DNA from: Herpetomonas samuelpessoai
Lineage: Eukaryota > Euglenozoa > Kinetoplastea > Trypanosomatida > Trypanosomatidae
Assembly (NCBI GenBank): GCA_030849835.1
Contig: JASAOC010002114.1
Coordinates: forward strand, 1-64,000
Reading direction: 5' to 3'
DNA: 64,000 bases
The translations under genes and the position numbers were made by a program. Under the pieces are notes generated by a model. The model saw only the letters and a program-made list of their open reading frames with translations. It ran no database searches and had not been told where the DNA came from. Below are positions 21,823 to 31,688 of this stretch, piece by piece. The stretch's first letter is position 1; every line of letters begins with the position of its first letter.

Positions 21823-22564
21823 TGTTCAGACCGGGAAGGTAAAGATAGCGCGCGGCTACTGGGCTGTGTGAGTAAGGTATGATTCGGCAAGAAAGAAGAG
21901 GAGGAAAGCGATGTTGTGTTGCCTGGAGTGATATTTCCCTCTGCTGGCAACAAAGACGATAATAAAAGGTATAGATGTATCCTAGTGTTGGAAAAGAAAA
22001 TCGGTAAGGAGAGCGCAGCCAAACAACGGTGCAATGTCCAATTGTGTATCTTCAATAAGATCGAAAACAGTTGGTGTTAATGTTTAAGATAAAATAAAAA
22101 GTTGAGCGGGCATACATTCGAAACAGAAACAAAAGGGGACGGAGCAGAAGTGCATCGATGGGCAGTTGTCAGTGATACGGTGAAGCCGGTGGCCCCTTCA
22201 TTGATGTCGTTTCAGAAGCCTCTGCGCGCGCTATTTCACAACGACGCAGCAATTACGGTTGTTCGTGCTGCACGTAAGAGCAGAGCGTTTCAGTGAACTC
22301 AAGCACTTGAGGTACTGGATAGCCCTCATAGGATCTCTTGCAGTTATTCTTTTTTGGCACTGCGCGTTTATGCGGATTAGGAGATAGTGAGTGTCTTCTT
22401 TAGGTGCTTCAGGAGATACGTTGAATTCTGTGAATTGTCAACCAAAGCGTCAACAACAACAACTATTTGGGTTGTTTTTTTCGCTAACGAAAACACGTTC
22501 GACAGATGTGGGAAACGTCTGAAACGGTACACAGCACCGCTGAAGGGCGGATCTTCACGCGGAC
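21823..22564. other. Intergenic region upstream of V-ATPase E
   Basis: No gene seen. It contains the leader of V-ATPase E and the 3' UTR of the small membrane-protein gene. Confidence 0.5.
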
Positions 22565-22948
22565 TCACGCGGCGTGGTGGATGGTGGCGTTCTCTGGCGA
22601 TGCCGAGAGCCGGACAGATTCCTGGCAGGCCGCCCATAGGAACAACGCTACCAGCGGCAAGTTCACAGGCAGAATGTGTGATGTCCACAAACGACTGAAG
22701 CGGTAATAGTGAGCCGTCACGAGCATGGCGTAGAAGGCCCAACCTGAGAAGACAACAAGGATGCTCGCGGACGGCACAGAGACAAACGGAAAGGCCGCCG
22801 CCGCCGCAACAGCGCCAAAGATAAGAAGGTAATTGTTCATGGTGAGGAACCAGTGAACACCCTCGCCACACGAAAAGAAGACGTAGAAGCACATGCACCA
22901 GCTAGCGACGCCATACACCCAGAACAGTGTTTCGACAAGGGCCAACAT
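22565..22948 (-). CDS. Small four-helix membrane protein, unknown function
   Basis: A 127-residue hydrophobic protein not assigned to a family. Four membrane segments are visible: MLALVETLFWVYGVASW..., YLLIFGAVAAAAAFPFV, ASILVVFSGWAFYAMLV and LPLVALFLWAACQ, joined by short loops, with a short polar C-terminus (SASPENATIHHAA). The reading frame can be extended to a TTG, but a clear acceptor AG at 22978-22979 precedes the ATG at 22948, so that start was used. Splice signal, hydrophobic pattern and spacing to neighbours argue that it is a real gene; its location and role are unknown. Confidence 0.65.
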   Translation of the reverse strand: MLALVETLFWVYGVASWCMCFYVFFSCGEGVHWFLTMNNYLLIFGAVAAAAAFPFVSVPSASILVVFSGWAFYAMLVTAHYYRFSRLWTSHILPVNLPLVALFLWAACQESVRLSASPENATIHHAA

Positions 22949-23328
22949 GGCTGCACAAGTCGCCTTCAGGGGCCAATCTGTCAATGAAGAAACGGGCCAC
23001 AGGGGCGGCCTAGGATGACTAAAGCACCAAGGAGAGAAAACGGAGGAGACAGGAATGACAGGGATTCATTGGTGTTGCCAGGTACATGCGACGCTTACCA
23101 CGTTCACAGGGCTTCCATGTGTGCGTTTCTTGCAGAGAGTAAGTGGGCTCACACATCTGTGTTTATCCATTTTCATTTCGCCTGTTGTCTCTGTTCTTTG
23201 CAAATGACCTTACAATCGTTCACCCTTACAGTTTCTTTTGTCTTTGTGGCGTGTCGTGAGTCTCCCTCTAATCACTTGAGGAGTGTCCACCACGCTGCGA
23301 ACAGGGGAAAAGGGAGCGTTAGATTGCT
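22949..23328. other. Short intergenic region
   Basis: Only the splice signal at 22978-22979 was identified. Confidence 0.5.
22978..22979 (-). promoter_or_regulatory. Predicted spliced-leader acceptor for the small membrane-protein gene
   Basis: The minus strand reads a pyrimidine-rich stretch ending CATTGACAG, 30 bases upstream of the ATG at 22948. Confidence 0.5.
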
Positions 23329-24279
23329 CTACTCCCGTCCGGAAGAATCTGTGTTACGTGCGCCAAGCTGGTGGCGAGCAGTGGGCTCACTCTGGTTGCG
23401 TGTCGTGTCAATGTCTGTGATCCCTAAGCCCAGCTCCCTCTCGGCGGCCAACACGCGCGACTCGCGCGCTCGCAATTGAGCCGATTTCCGTTCGTTGGCG
23501 GACGCCACGGCCTGCAGCTTGGCCTCTCTCCGTGTGTGCTCGTCTTCCCGTCTCGCCAGCGCAGCCCGTGCCGCTACCAGTGCCCTCTCCCGCTCCCGCA
23601 GACTGGAACACTTTTGGCGCAAGGCGCCCTTGTCCACGTTGCTTGGCGTCCTCAATGCTGGCGGCGACGTGGGCAGCACCACAGAGGACAGCGTCACATC
23701 ACTTGGTGACACCGTCTCCACAACTTCTGCATGCATGGACGATGGAGAAGTCTGGGACCGCAGCTGCACAAGCTGCAGGCACGCCCGCAGCGCCGCGACC
23801 TCTAACTTCACTGCATGAGCTACTCCTTTGGAATCGTCCTCCTCGCCCATAAGGACCTCCTCGGGAGCTCGTGAAGGGTTCGCCTCTTTCCTCACGTCCA
23901 CAAGGTGTGGCGTGGCACCTTGTGCGAGGGCCGCCGCCTTGGCCTCGGGGTCTGGTGCTTGCATCGCCTCCAGCGCCAGCACGCCGTCTACCAAGGTGCC
24001 AGGCCGACCCGAGGACACAAGGGCCGCTTCGACTCCGTCCTGCAGCTGGAGCCGGACCAACAAGGCTGCCAAAGGCACCGCACGGGTGCTCACCAGCGCG
24101 TCGATGGCGGCACAGAAGCCAGACGTCGCGTCCCCCAGGCCCTCACACTGCGCCACATCCACAAGAGTCGCCACGAGAGGCGGGGGCAGCGCAAACGCAC
24201 GTACGAGGTCGGTGAGTCGCCAGCCCAGGTCCCCCATGCCATCCAGTGTAGAGACCCGTGAGACGCTGGGCGGGGGCAT
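23329..24279 (-). CDS. Hypothetical protein with C-terminal coiled coil
   Basis: A 316-residue protein not recognised. The N-terminal half is helical and Leu/Ala-rich (DLGWRLTDLVRAFALPPPLVATLVDVAQ and following repeats of the same texture), suggesting an alpha-helical domain. Residues about 225-290 are a charged Arg/Glu/Ala coiled coil (SSLRERERALVAARAALARREDEH). No signal peptide, membrane segment or catalytic motif is visible. The frame extends to a GTG; the first ATG at 24279 follows an AG at about 24289 and was chosen. Composition matches neighbouring genes, so it is probably a genuine kinetoplastid gene, possibly cytoskeletal (inference only). Confidence 0.65.
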   Translation of the reverse strand: MPPPSVSRVSTLDGMGDLGWRLTDLVRAFALPPPLVATLVDVAQCEGLGDATSGFCAAIDALVSTRAVPLAALLVRLQLQDGVEAALVSSGRPGTLVDGVLALEAMQAPDPEAKAAALAQGATPHLVDVRKEANPSRAPEEVLMGEEDDSKGVAHAVKLEVAALRACLQLVQLRSQTSPSSMHAEVVETVSPSDVTLSSVVLPTSPPALRTPSNVDKGALRQKCSSLRERERALVAARAALARREDEHTRREAKLQAVASANERKSAQLRARESRVLAAERELGLGITDIDTTRNQSEPTARHQLGARNTDSSGRE

Positions 24280-24758
24280 GAATAATCCGTGCACTACCTG
24301 GGGCACACAATACGACGGAGCGCGGCTCGTGCGCCTATGAATCTTCTTTGGTGTGTGCGTGAATGTACTTGATTGGTCACAGGGAATGAAGCCAGATGAA
24401 GGAAAGTGGTGACGATCCTAGATCATTCCTCCATGTGCATGAGCTCAGACACTTTGAAAAGATCTGAGATGCGTCCGTCGTTGCACTGGCGTCTCTGTCT
24501 TCTTTTTTTTTAATTCCGACTTCCGTACAAATGAAGAGCCGTAATAGACAGCTATGAGAGCGGAACCTTCCGTGTCTTTCCTTGTGTCACCATCAGCGAA
24601 GGTAGCGCAAATGGGTCAAATTAGCAGCAACGCCAGACGTGCGACAACAGCATGGGCAGCAGAAGCGTTTGAAAAAAAAAGAGCAAAATAGCGTTGCTGC
24701 TTACCACTCTTTTCCTCTGAAATATCGCATCTGACAGTATGGCACGCTTCGTGTTGCG
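24280..24758. other. Intergenic region
   Basis: No gene or repeat recognised apart from short T and A runs (about 24505-24512, 24673-24681). Confidence 0.5.
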
Positions 24759-26003
24759 CTACTCGCCGTCGTCGCGCTCTAGGTGGGCTCTCGCCTGCTG
24801 CAGACAAGTCGCTTCGATAAAGCTCTCACGGCGGACAGCACCCCCGCTGTGGGCCTTATCGTACTGCGCCAGCACAGCCGCCCGCTGTTTGGCATCTGTG
24901 CTCCGCCAGAACCGACGCAACACCTCAAGGGCGTCCTTGTGGGTTGGCTCTGCGGGGGCCTTGTGCGCCACCGCGTGCCCTGTAAAAGCATGTGCAGCCT
25001 CGACAGCTCCCTCCTCCGTGCGCCGCCGATGGAGAGGCGGTGCGGTAGCAGTGGTGGTGGCAGGGCTGCTGCCCGCGCTCAGCGTACAGAGTGACCGCTT
25101 GGGGCGGAAATAAGGCACGAAACGGTCCATCACGACCATCTCTTCGCCCGCCGCGACGGCCTCACTCGCTCGCACTGCCCTCGCTTCGTCTGAGTCGGCC
25201 TCTGGGTCCTCAGCCTCGGCGGCGGCAAGGGCAACGGTTGTCTCGGCCAGCTTTGGCATCGCTCGCCAGGAGGCCCCGTTGATGGCAGACAACCCGTCAC
25301 CCCCGTCCGCGGGTGCCGTGACAGGTGCCGCGCCCGTGCTGCGCTCCTGCTCAACCTTCTCCAGCTCCTCCTCGAGGAAGGTGCGGGAGAAGCAGAAGTA
25401 CTTGCGAACCACAGCCTCCCAGAAACTCCTCTTCGTCTCCTCGTCCATCACGTAGCGCTCAAAGATGGCCGCCAAGACAGGAATATGGCGAAGCACGTCG
25501 TTTTCCATCGTCTCCGTCAGTGGCTTCAGTCGGAAGGTGGTGCGGTCCACTAGGGCCTCGAGGGCGTCAAAGGCCTGCACCACGCCACGGCGGTTTTCTT
25601 CCTGCAGAATGTCCTGCAGCTCTGTGCGGCTCAGCGCGCCGACGTCGACAGCGGCTTGGCAAATGGCCCTTGACACCCATTGCTCCGTTGTCTCGCTGCC
25701 AGAGGATGTAGCGCCCTCCGTCGCGGCGTCAGCCCCGCGGCTGGCTGCCTGCGCCTGCACGACGGCCTCGACAAACACCTCCCGGTCGGACAGGCCATCG
25801 AACTTGGCCACATAGGTTTTACCCGTCTCCGTGACGATCTTCGCAACAGATGTGTCTTTTCGTGAGCGAAGGAGCTGCGTCACCTCATTTGCCGTGAAGC
25901 GCTCCGCTGCCTCGCTCGAGGTCCCCTTTTCACCAGCGTAGAAGGAGACGATGTTTCCCTTTACCTCAATGGTGCCGGACTCGTCATTCAAGACAACATG
26001 CAT
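24759..26003 (-). CDS. TFIIH subunit p62/TFB1-like protein with BSD domain
   Basis: Probable core subunit of TFIIH, the helicase complex for transcription initiation (in trypanosomes mainly spliced-leader RNA genes) and nucleotide excision repair. Of 414 residues, the first 90 look like the p62 PH-like domain (GTIEVKGNIVSFYAGEKG...TYVAKFDGLSDREVFVEAV). A BSD-type motif follows at about 205-235 (ETKRSFWEAVVRKYFCFSRTF, with the diagnostic FW..YF pattern). A preceding helix pair (LSRTELQDILQEENRRG) resembles a first, weaker BSD. The C-terminal part holds helices including VLRRFWRSTDAKQRAAVL. Shorter than human p62 (548 residues). The assignment rests on domain order; another BSD-domain protein is the alternative. 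Confidence 0.65.
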   Translation of the reverse strand: MHVVLNDESGTIEVKGNIVSFYAGEKGTSSEAAERFTANEVTQLLRSRKDTSVAKIVTETGKTYVAKFDGLSDREVFVEAVVQAQAASRGADAATEGATSSGSETTEQWVSRAICQAAVDVGALSRTELQDILQEENRRGVVQAFDALEALVDRTTFRLKPLTETMENDVLRHIPVLAAIFERYVMDEETKRSFWEAVVRKYFCFSRTFLEEELEKVEQERSTGAAPVTAPADGGDGLSAINGASWRAMPKLAETTVALAAAEAEDPEADSDEARAVRASEAVAAGEEMVVMDRFVPYFRPKRSLCTLSAGSSPATTTATAPPLHRRRTEEGAVEAAHAFTGHAVAHKAPAEPTHKDALEVLRRFWRSTDAKQRAAVLAQYDKAHSGGAVRRESFIEATCLQQARAHLERDDGE

Positions 26004-26889
26004 GATGGGCAGGTAGGATGGCTTCTTCTTTCCGTCTTTTGTCTTTTCGTGTGCGACCAGTAACGATAGTCACTCCTAACGTTTAGAAAAAAGAAAGGGA
26101 GAAGAAGGTAGAGCACCCGTGCGCCTCTCCCTCTCTTGCAGTTCCGTACGTGTTGGGTGTACCCGTACCCGTAAACCTAATGAACCACTGTTAGCAGCTA
26201 TAAGCGGATGGAACACAGTTTCCGAGGGGCAAGCAAGAGAATAGAAGAAAAGAGCGTGCAGGCATATTGAGAAAAAAAAAATCATCACCTGAGCGGCACA
26301 GACGGCTGGCATGCTTAATGTCAGGTCGAGTCTGGTGACACATTGGGAAATGTCACGTAAACGACGAAGGCAGCCGCCCTTGTACGGTGAGTGAAGTGGC
26401 AAGCCGGCGCCACCCGCATCAGGAAGCACGGCTCACTTCCTCTCCCGTGAAAGGGAAGGGCTGCCCGCCCACGTACACATACAATCACACACGCTCACTC
26501 TCTTTAGCAGGCCAGCGCCGTGCGGTGTTGCACGAGGAATGCTTGTTGTTAACGATGTATCTTGGATGGAATGCACCAGGGAAGGCGACGCGTCCCCTGT
26601 TATATATATATACTGAGTTCTGTACATCACAAGGAGGTGAACGACTGCAGAGCAGTGCTCTTTTCCAGTCTAGGGAGGGAAACAATGGCTGACAAAGCCA
26701 CGGGAACAATGAGCAAGCGATGCTCGCGAAGACTCACAGGAGGGAGTGACCATAAGAAACATACATGAAAGAAGGTGGAACACGGCCGCAAAGGGGCCGC
26801 GCGACAGATGAAAACTGGAGAATAGGCGTTTGATCGTGAAGCAGACAGGAAGTGCGTGCTCCCCACTGTCGCCTTGTCTATTCAGAGAG
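26004..26889. other. Intergenic region with short TA repeat
   Basis: A (TA)6 run at 26601-26612 and an A run near 26273-26281. No gene found. Confidence 0.5.
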
Positions 26890-28644
26890 TCACTGCGAAA
26901 GGGCAAAGTCCTTCACGTCACGCACGCCGTGGCGGACAAGGAGCCGCTCCACCGCCTTGCGATCGTTGGGGTCCAGCACGAGGGTGTCCGGTAGAGGTAC
27001 CGTCTCGGTGGTGTCGTTCGTGTGAAGGACTGTGATGTGGCGCGAAGGGGCGCCGCTGAGGTACTCCGCGGTGGGGGGGATGGCCCAACAGCCCTGCATC
27101 ATCGCAAAGAAGCGATCGTCGTCTGCGAAGGTGGGGGAGATGTCATTGTAGTACTCTACGAACTCGTCCCGCGTGACGGTCCCGATTTTGGTTCCAACGC
27201 GGCCGGGCCAGGCGCTCTCAAAGTCCTGGATGACCTGCTCCCGCGGTACGGAGCCGTCCTGCACATCAGGGTGTTGCGATGCGTTCACCTTGAATAAGTT
27301 GAACATGTTGCGGAACTCTACGGAGCCCTCGCCTTCCATGATAAGCTGATTGTGCGCCAGCACAGCGGCCGCGGTCCTCTCCGCAGACATGCCACCACGC
27401 AGCTCCGCCAGCAGCTCCTGCGCGCAGATCATATTCTGCCCAGACGTGTCGAACCGTTTCACCAGCGCGTCCACCTCCAGGGTGCTGAGGGTGAGGCCAA
27501 GCTTCTCGGTGAGGAGGCGCTCCAGCTGCAGCCGGCTGAGATAGCTCCGGCGGTGCTCGCTACCAGCCACACCGAGTGCGCGCGACACAGCGCGGAAGCC
27601 GAGGCGGCCACCTTTCGCGAGCGCCGCCGCCCGCACTGCGCATAGCACCTCCTCGAGGCCATCACCGCACGGGAGAGGAAGGGTGTCCGCCAGCGTCGAT
27701 GTGGCGCGTGACTTGCGCAAGACGGGGCCGTCGGCTTCGGTGCCTGCCGTGAAGGTGAAGATATTCTCCTCCCGGATGGCGAGGCCACCACGTGTGCGAC
27801 TGAAATTACCTCCGTTGGCGTAGTCGCATGTGACAGCCAATTCAGCACCGAAGCAACCCGCCTTGGCACGCGAGCCGTTCACGCAGAGAGGACGGTTGGT
27901 CAGGGAGTGCAAGAGCACGACGGGCGCACCCAGTGCGACTGGCTCTCCCACCATGTTCACCGCCTCCCGCCGCGCGCCTGGCTTGCTAACGACAAAGACG
28001 TTGTCTGCGCTCGCACCAAGGGCGGCCACCGCACGCTGCTCCTGCGAGGAGTACCGCCCCGCCTCCAGCTCCGCGTGCACATAATGGAAGCCCTCATCGC
28101 TCGCGGCTTCGTTGGCGATGCGCAGCCGCTGCCCGTAGTGCACCACGTCGTGAGTTGCAGCGTAGGCGCGGTACGCCGTATTGTTCTCGTCGCGGCACGG
28201 CTCTAGCACCCAAGTTGTACGCACCTGTGGCTGGCCAAGCGGGGCGCCCGTCAGCGCTGCCTTGCGTGGGCCAGGGGAGGCGGCCACCGAGAGATCGACC
28301 GCGAGGGCGACACTGTGCCGCACATTCACTACAGTAACAGGCGACCCGAAGCGCACGAGGCCAGAGTCGCCCATAGCCGCGATGTGCGTCGGCTCTGCCA
28401 GTCGTTTGGACACAAGCATGTCGCGCTCTTCAATGGCATGCGCCGCCGATGAGGTGAGAGACGCAGCCGCAACGGATCGCTGCCGAGAACCCTCCATAAG
28501 ACCGGACGACAGCAACGCGGCCTTCCGCGTCTGGTACTCCTTCAGCTGGGCATCCGCAAGGCGGCTCTGCTCTTGCCAATTTCCGACGAGAACACCAGGG
28601 GAGTACTTCATGACTCCACCTCGATCCAGCCCGCCGCTCTCCAT
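26890..28644 (-). CDS. CFAP161-like protein fused to calcyphosine-like EF-hand module
   Basis: A 584-residue axonemal candidate. The N-terminus carries the CFAP161 hallmark YSPGVLVGNWQEQ (about 14-26) followed by a helix and a beta-rich MIR-like region (about 75-300: VVHYGQRLRIANE, PVVLLHSLTNRPLCVNG, EENIFTF). CFAP161 is a microtubule inner protein of cilia and in animals ends near 300 residues. Here residues about 330-584 continue as a calcyphosine-like EF-hand module: an LDxDG-like loop in RFDTSGQNMICAQELL, VTRDEFVEYYNDISP, and DDDRFFAMMQGCWAI. Most loops are degenerate, so calcium binding may be weak. The frame is continuous, so the fusion is not a frameshift artefact. The ATG at 28644 is the first available. 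Confidence 0.8.
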   Translation of the reverse strand: MESGGLDRGGVMKYSPGVLVGNWQEQSRLADAQLKEYQTRKAALLSSGLMEGSRQRSVAAASLTSSAAHAIEERDMLVSKRLAEPTHIAAMGDSGLVRFGSPVTVVNVRHSVALAVDLSVAASPGPRKAALTGAPLGQPQVRTTWVLEPCRDENNTAYRAYAATHDVVHYGQRLRIANEAASDEGFHYVHAELEAGRYSSQEQRAVAALGASADNVFVVSKPGARREAVNMVGEPVALGAPVVLLHSLTNRPLCVNGSRAKAGCFGAELAVTCDYANGGNFSRTRGGLAIREENIFTFTAGTEADGPVLRKSRATSTLADTLPLPCGDGLEEVLCAVRAAALAKGGRLGFRAVSRALGVAGSEHRRSYLSRLQLERLLTEKLGLTLSTLEVDALVKRFDTSGQNMICAQELLAELRGGMSAERTAAAVLAHNQLIMEGEGSVEFRNMFNLFKVNASQHPDVQDGSVPREQVIQDFESAWPGRVGTKIGTVTRDEFVEYYNDISPTFADDDRFFAMMQGCWAIPPTAEYLSGAPSRHITVLHTNDTTETVPLPDTLVLDPNDRKAVERLLVRHGVRDVKDFALSQ

Positions 28645-29309
28645 GGTCGCTGTAAAGAATAAAATAAAAGGCTTTGCTTACTGCCTTGTCTTCCACAGGG
28701 GAAGATGGGAGAAAGGCCTGACGTGGAGCTCACTGCCGCGGAGTGTGAAACCGAAATGATAAGAGACTTCAACGAGGCAACCCACCAAGGAAGGGGAAGT
28801 TTGACGGAGACGAGAGACTGACGATGAGAGGACGCAAGCATGAAAAACACGTACGGGTGCACCATGTCAAGCTCTGTGTTGGCATTTGGTGTGGTGCACC
28901 GCTACATTTGCACTTGGGGTGTAGGAGACAAGAAGCCTCCACGAACGTTTCCGCGAACACAACCACACGCACAAAGGTCCGTCTCAAATTATGCGAGCAG
29001 GAATGTTGCAGCTGCCTGCCGGGGAGAGGATTCCTGTTCACGCTCAAGTGTAGCCTGTCCCCTGCGATGGGGAACAATAAATTTTTTTCAAAGGTATCCT
29101 AACTTCTGTAATGATGTACGATTGTTTGGACTTGCTTTTTGTTTTAAGTGTTTGACCTTCTCTGCATACGAGGGATGAACCACTTCTAGCACACCTGCTT
29201 CCTCTCCTTCTCGCTTTCACAAGTTTGCGTGTCGTGTCGGATACGGTGAAGGAGATAGGAGCAAACAGCATGCCAGAGAGAAGAGCCGACACGCCATGTC
29301 GCCTTCTCT
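28645..29309. other. Intergenic region
   Basis: Nothing recognised beyond T-rich patches that can serve splicing of the CFAP161-like gene. Confidence 0.5.
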
Positions 29310-29915
29310 TTACAGTTTGCCGCAGTCCACGACCGTAATGCGTTCAGACGGGAAGCCACTTGCCCCAAGCGGGATGGCCTCCATGTCCTCCACCACACCC
29401 CAACCATCTACCACTCGACCAAAACAGATGCAGGTACCATTCAGATGCGGCGCGGAGTCGGCCGTTAGAATGAAGAACTGCGAGCCGTTCAGGTGTGGGG
29501 CGCTGACGGCGGTACCAATGAGACCCTTCTTGTCGAACTTGGACGCCTTCACCTCCTCCGGCGCATCAAACGTTTCACCGTAGATGGAGAGCTGGCCCGT
29601 TCCCTTGGCAGAGATAAGGTCGCCGCCCTGCACGAGATAGCCCTTGTGCACGCGATGGAACGTTGTGTGGCGGTACGTCAGCTGTGGCAGGAACTGATCG
29701 CCAAAGGCGGGGTCCCCGAGTCCTTCGACACTGGGGACCTGGGGCAGGACATTCTCTCCCGTGCAGAGCTTGAGAAAGTTCTCTGCTGCGACGGGGCAGC
29801 GCTGGTGGAAGAGCTCGTACGTGATGCGGCGCGGCTCGCTACGGCCAATCGCCACGTCCATGAAAACGCGGCTGGAGCTCGCGCTTGCCAACAGTCGGCT
29901 GCTGAAGCGAAACAT
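29310..29915 (-). CDS. Cyclophilin-type peptidyl-prolyl isomerase, probable mitochondrial
   Basis: Catalyses cis-trans isomerisation of X-Pro bonds in protein folding. The 201-residue protein opens with MFRFSSRLLASASSSR, an acid-free Arg/Ser presequence suggesting mitochondrial import, then the single cyclophilin domain: VFMDVAIG, YELFHQRCPVAAENFLKLCTGE, YRHTTFHRVHKGYLVQGGD (catalytic Arg in FHRV), NGSQFFILTADSAPHLNG and FGRVVDGWGVVEDME. The usual FxMxxG reads LVQGGD and the typical Trp for cyclosporin binding is replaced by His (APHLNG), so drug sensitivity is probably lower. The frame begins at TTG; the ATG at 29915 follows a long polypyrimidine tract and was chosen. Confidence 0.92.
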   Translation of the reverse strand: MFRFSSRLLASASSSRVFMDVAIGRSEPRRITYELFHQRCPVAAENFLKLCTGENVLPQVPSVEGLGDPAFGDQFLPQLTYRHTTFHRVHKGYLVQGGDLISAKGTGQLSIYGETFDAPEEVKASKFDKKGLIGTAVSAPHLNGSQFFILTADSAPHLNGTCICFGRVVDGWGVVEDMEAIPLGASGFPSERITVVDCGKL

Positions 29916-30426
29916 GGCACGCCCACTAAAACAAAATTGACGCTCAACGAAGCTACACACTGGTTTTTCCAATTACAACAAAAGAAAGGAAGAGAGGGGA
30001 AAGAAACAAAGAGGTGATAAGATTGATGACGCATCATGTCAGTTCCTGGGTTTCGCAGGCAGAAGGGCACGCATTGTCTGGGAACGCGTGCTAGAGGACA
30101 GCAAGGAGAACCTTTCTTAGCTGTTCTCAACTTGGATGCTAAAGAGCTTTTTTTTCAAATAGCAAGCAAGGTGCCGTTCCTGTTTTCGTGTGTTTCCTTT
30201 GCAGGAAAGAATCATAAAATAATTAGGGATCCGCAATACCCGTTCTCTGGAGGAGAACACCTCAAGTGATCCAATGCGTTGTCATATCACGGAGTATTTT
30301 CATCTTCGAATAACGTAATGTTGATGTGCACAATACAGAGTTGGAGCCGTGTGTGAAGAAAAAAGCGTGAGTGTGAACCGAAGAAGCGGAGAGACAGCTG
30401 TGAGAGCCCCAAGGTAGGACTCTCAC
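29916..30426. other. Intergenic region with long polypyrimidine tract for the cyclophilin gene
   Basis: The minus strand is almost pure C/T from about 30012 to 29980. No other feature. Confidence 0.5.
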
Positions 30427-30723
30427 TTAGTCATAGCGGCATGACGTGTTTTCAAATAACACAGTAACCGCTGGCCCGTCTATCGCCACCTTTGCATCTA
30501 TGAAGAGGAAGCATCGGCCCAACAGCATCGAGATAAGCTCGCACAAGGGTCGGTCTTCCTCATTTGAGTCTTCTATGTCAGAACGGGGAAGGAGGACTTC
30601 CTCGTCGCGCCAACGAGAGACGCGGCGCCTCCGTTGTAAAGAAACTTTATGCAACTCCACAGGGGGGACGAGGGGTGCGGGTGTGGAAGCAGACTGCTGT
30701 CGACTGCTCGTGACAGCCCCCAT
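30427..30723 (-). CDS. Short protein with N-myristoylation motif, unknown function
   Basis: A 98-residue candidate gene. It begins MGAVTSSRQQ, which fits the N-myristoyltransferase rule (Gly2, Ser/Thr at 6, basic residue after), so membrane anchoring is plausible. A central basic patch (SLQRRRRVSRWRDEE) is followed by an acidic segment (DIEDSNEEDRP) and a hydrophobic helix (LISMLLGRCFLFIDAKVAI). Support for being real comes from the upstream signal: about 80 bases of C/T-rich minus strand end in CACATAG (30731-30732), then only 7 bases before the ATG. No homologue is recognised. It could have been missed because of its length. Confidence 0.5.
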   Translation of the reverse strand: MGAVTSSRQQSASTPAPLVPPVELHKVSLQRRRRVSRWRDEEVLLPRSDIEDSNEEDRPLCELISMLLGRCFLFIDAKVAIDGPAVTVLFENTSCRYD

Positions 30724-30730
30724 GATGAAT

Positions 30731-30732
30731 CT
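30731..30732 (-). promoter_or_regulatory. Predicted spliced-leader acceptor for the short myristoylated protein
   Basis: A pyrimidine-rich minus-strand stretch (about 30810-30735) ends in CACATAG, followed by a 7-base leader and the ATG at 30723. Confidence 0.5.
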
Positions 30733-30986
30733 ATGTGAAAAGCAGCACCGGTGGAGAAGTCACCAGGAGCCCGAAAGAGCAAACAGCGATATGAAAGCAA
30801 CAGTTCCATAGACTCATTTTCTTTCCGCTTCTGTGTACCTCGGGGGCCGCTCAAGAATGAAAAATATTTAAAAATGCGAAAAGCAGGTAACGAGACGGAC
30901 GGGAAGAAATGCCACTCGTAATAGGGAATCTTTAGTGAGGAAAGAAATGTAAGATGTTTCTATGGTGTGGAAATATACGGAGGATT

Positions 30987-31688
30987 TCACGATTCTATGA
31001 GCTCGATCTCTGTTGTGTGCGCAGGGAGCTCATCCACGGACAGCTCTCCACTGATGGCCGCCGAAACCACGCCATCGTCTCCGTAGCGCAGTGACCAGCC
31101 TGGCTCCTGTACGAGCTGCCGCCAGTTGTCCCACTCATAGCACCGGGTCACGAGAGCCGATTGCGAGGTCTCGATGGTCTTGATGTCGCGTGCGGTGAGG
31201 CGAGCGAGCTCTTTAAGTGTGTGGGCGTAGATAGGCGCTGCCCCAGCCACGGGTGCCCGAGGTCCCAGGCGCCAGGCAATGAGTGGGTTGCGGTGCACCA
31301 GCAAAGGCTCCGCGGTCAGGAAGCCGTCATTCCTCGCCTTGTTCGCATCCACCACCGGAAGTCTGCGATGCGCCAAGTAGAGCGCCAGCTGCGTTTGCTT
31401 GGAAAGGCGGCCGTCGCTACGGCGATGGAGTGGTGCACTGAAGGGCGATCGCTGGTCCCCGAGTTCCAGACCCGTCAAAGCGCCCGAGCCGCGGCGCGCC
31501 AGCAGCAGCACCCTCGCACGTGGCGCTGACGTGTCGGTGGAGACGAGGAAGTTGGGCACGGCGCTCGCTGTGGACGCCGAGGGAGCCGAGCCTAAAACTG
31601 TCGTGGGCCGTGCGACGCCTCCGCGGCTGGCTGCCATCCCCAGTTGGGTCAGCGCTCCATACGCCCACTGGACGCTAGCTGTCGACAT
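30987..31688 (-). CDS. Hypothetical protein, unknown function
   Basis: A 233-residue protein not recognised. The first 60 residues are Ala/Ser/Thr-rich with few acidic residues and could be a mitochondrial presequence. The rest is globular-looking: RVLLLARRGSGALTGLEL, KQTQLALYLAHRRLPVVDANKARND, LLVHRNPLIAWRLGPRAP and a Trp/Tyr-rich end (CYEWDNWRQLVQEPGWSLRYGDDG) that closes with an acidic tail. No catalytic motif or membrane segment is visible. The ATG at 31688 is the first start. The absence of low complexity in the core and codon use like its neighbours favour a real gene. Confidence 0.65.
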   Translation of the reverse strand: MSTASVQWAYGALTQLGMAASRGGVARPTTVLGSAPSASTASAVPNFLVSTDTSAPRARVLLLARRGSGALTGLELGDQRSPFSAPLHRRSDGRLSKQTQLALYLAHRRLPVVDANKARNDGFLTAEPLLVHRNPLIAWRLGPRAPVAGAAPIYAHTLKELARLTARDIKTIETSQSALVTRCYEWDNWRQLVQEPGWSLRYGDDGVVSAAISGELSVDELPAHTTEIELIES

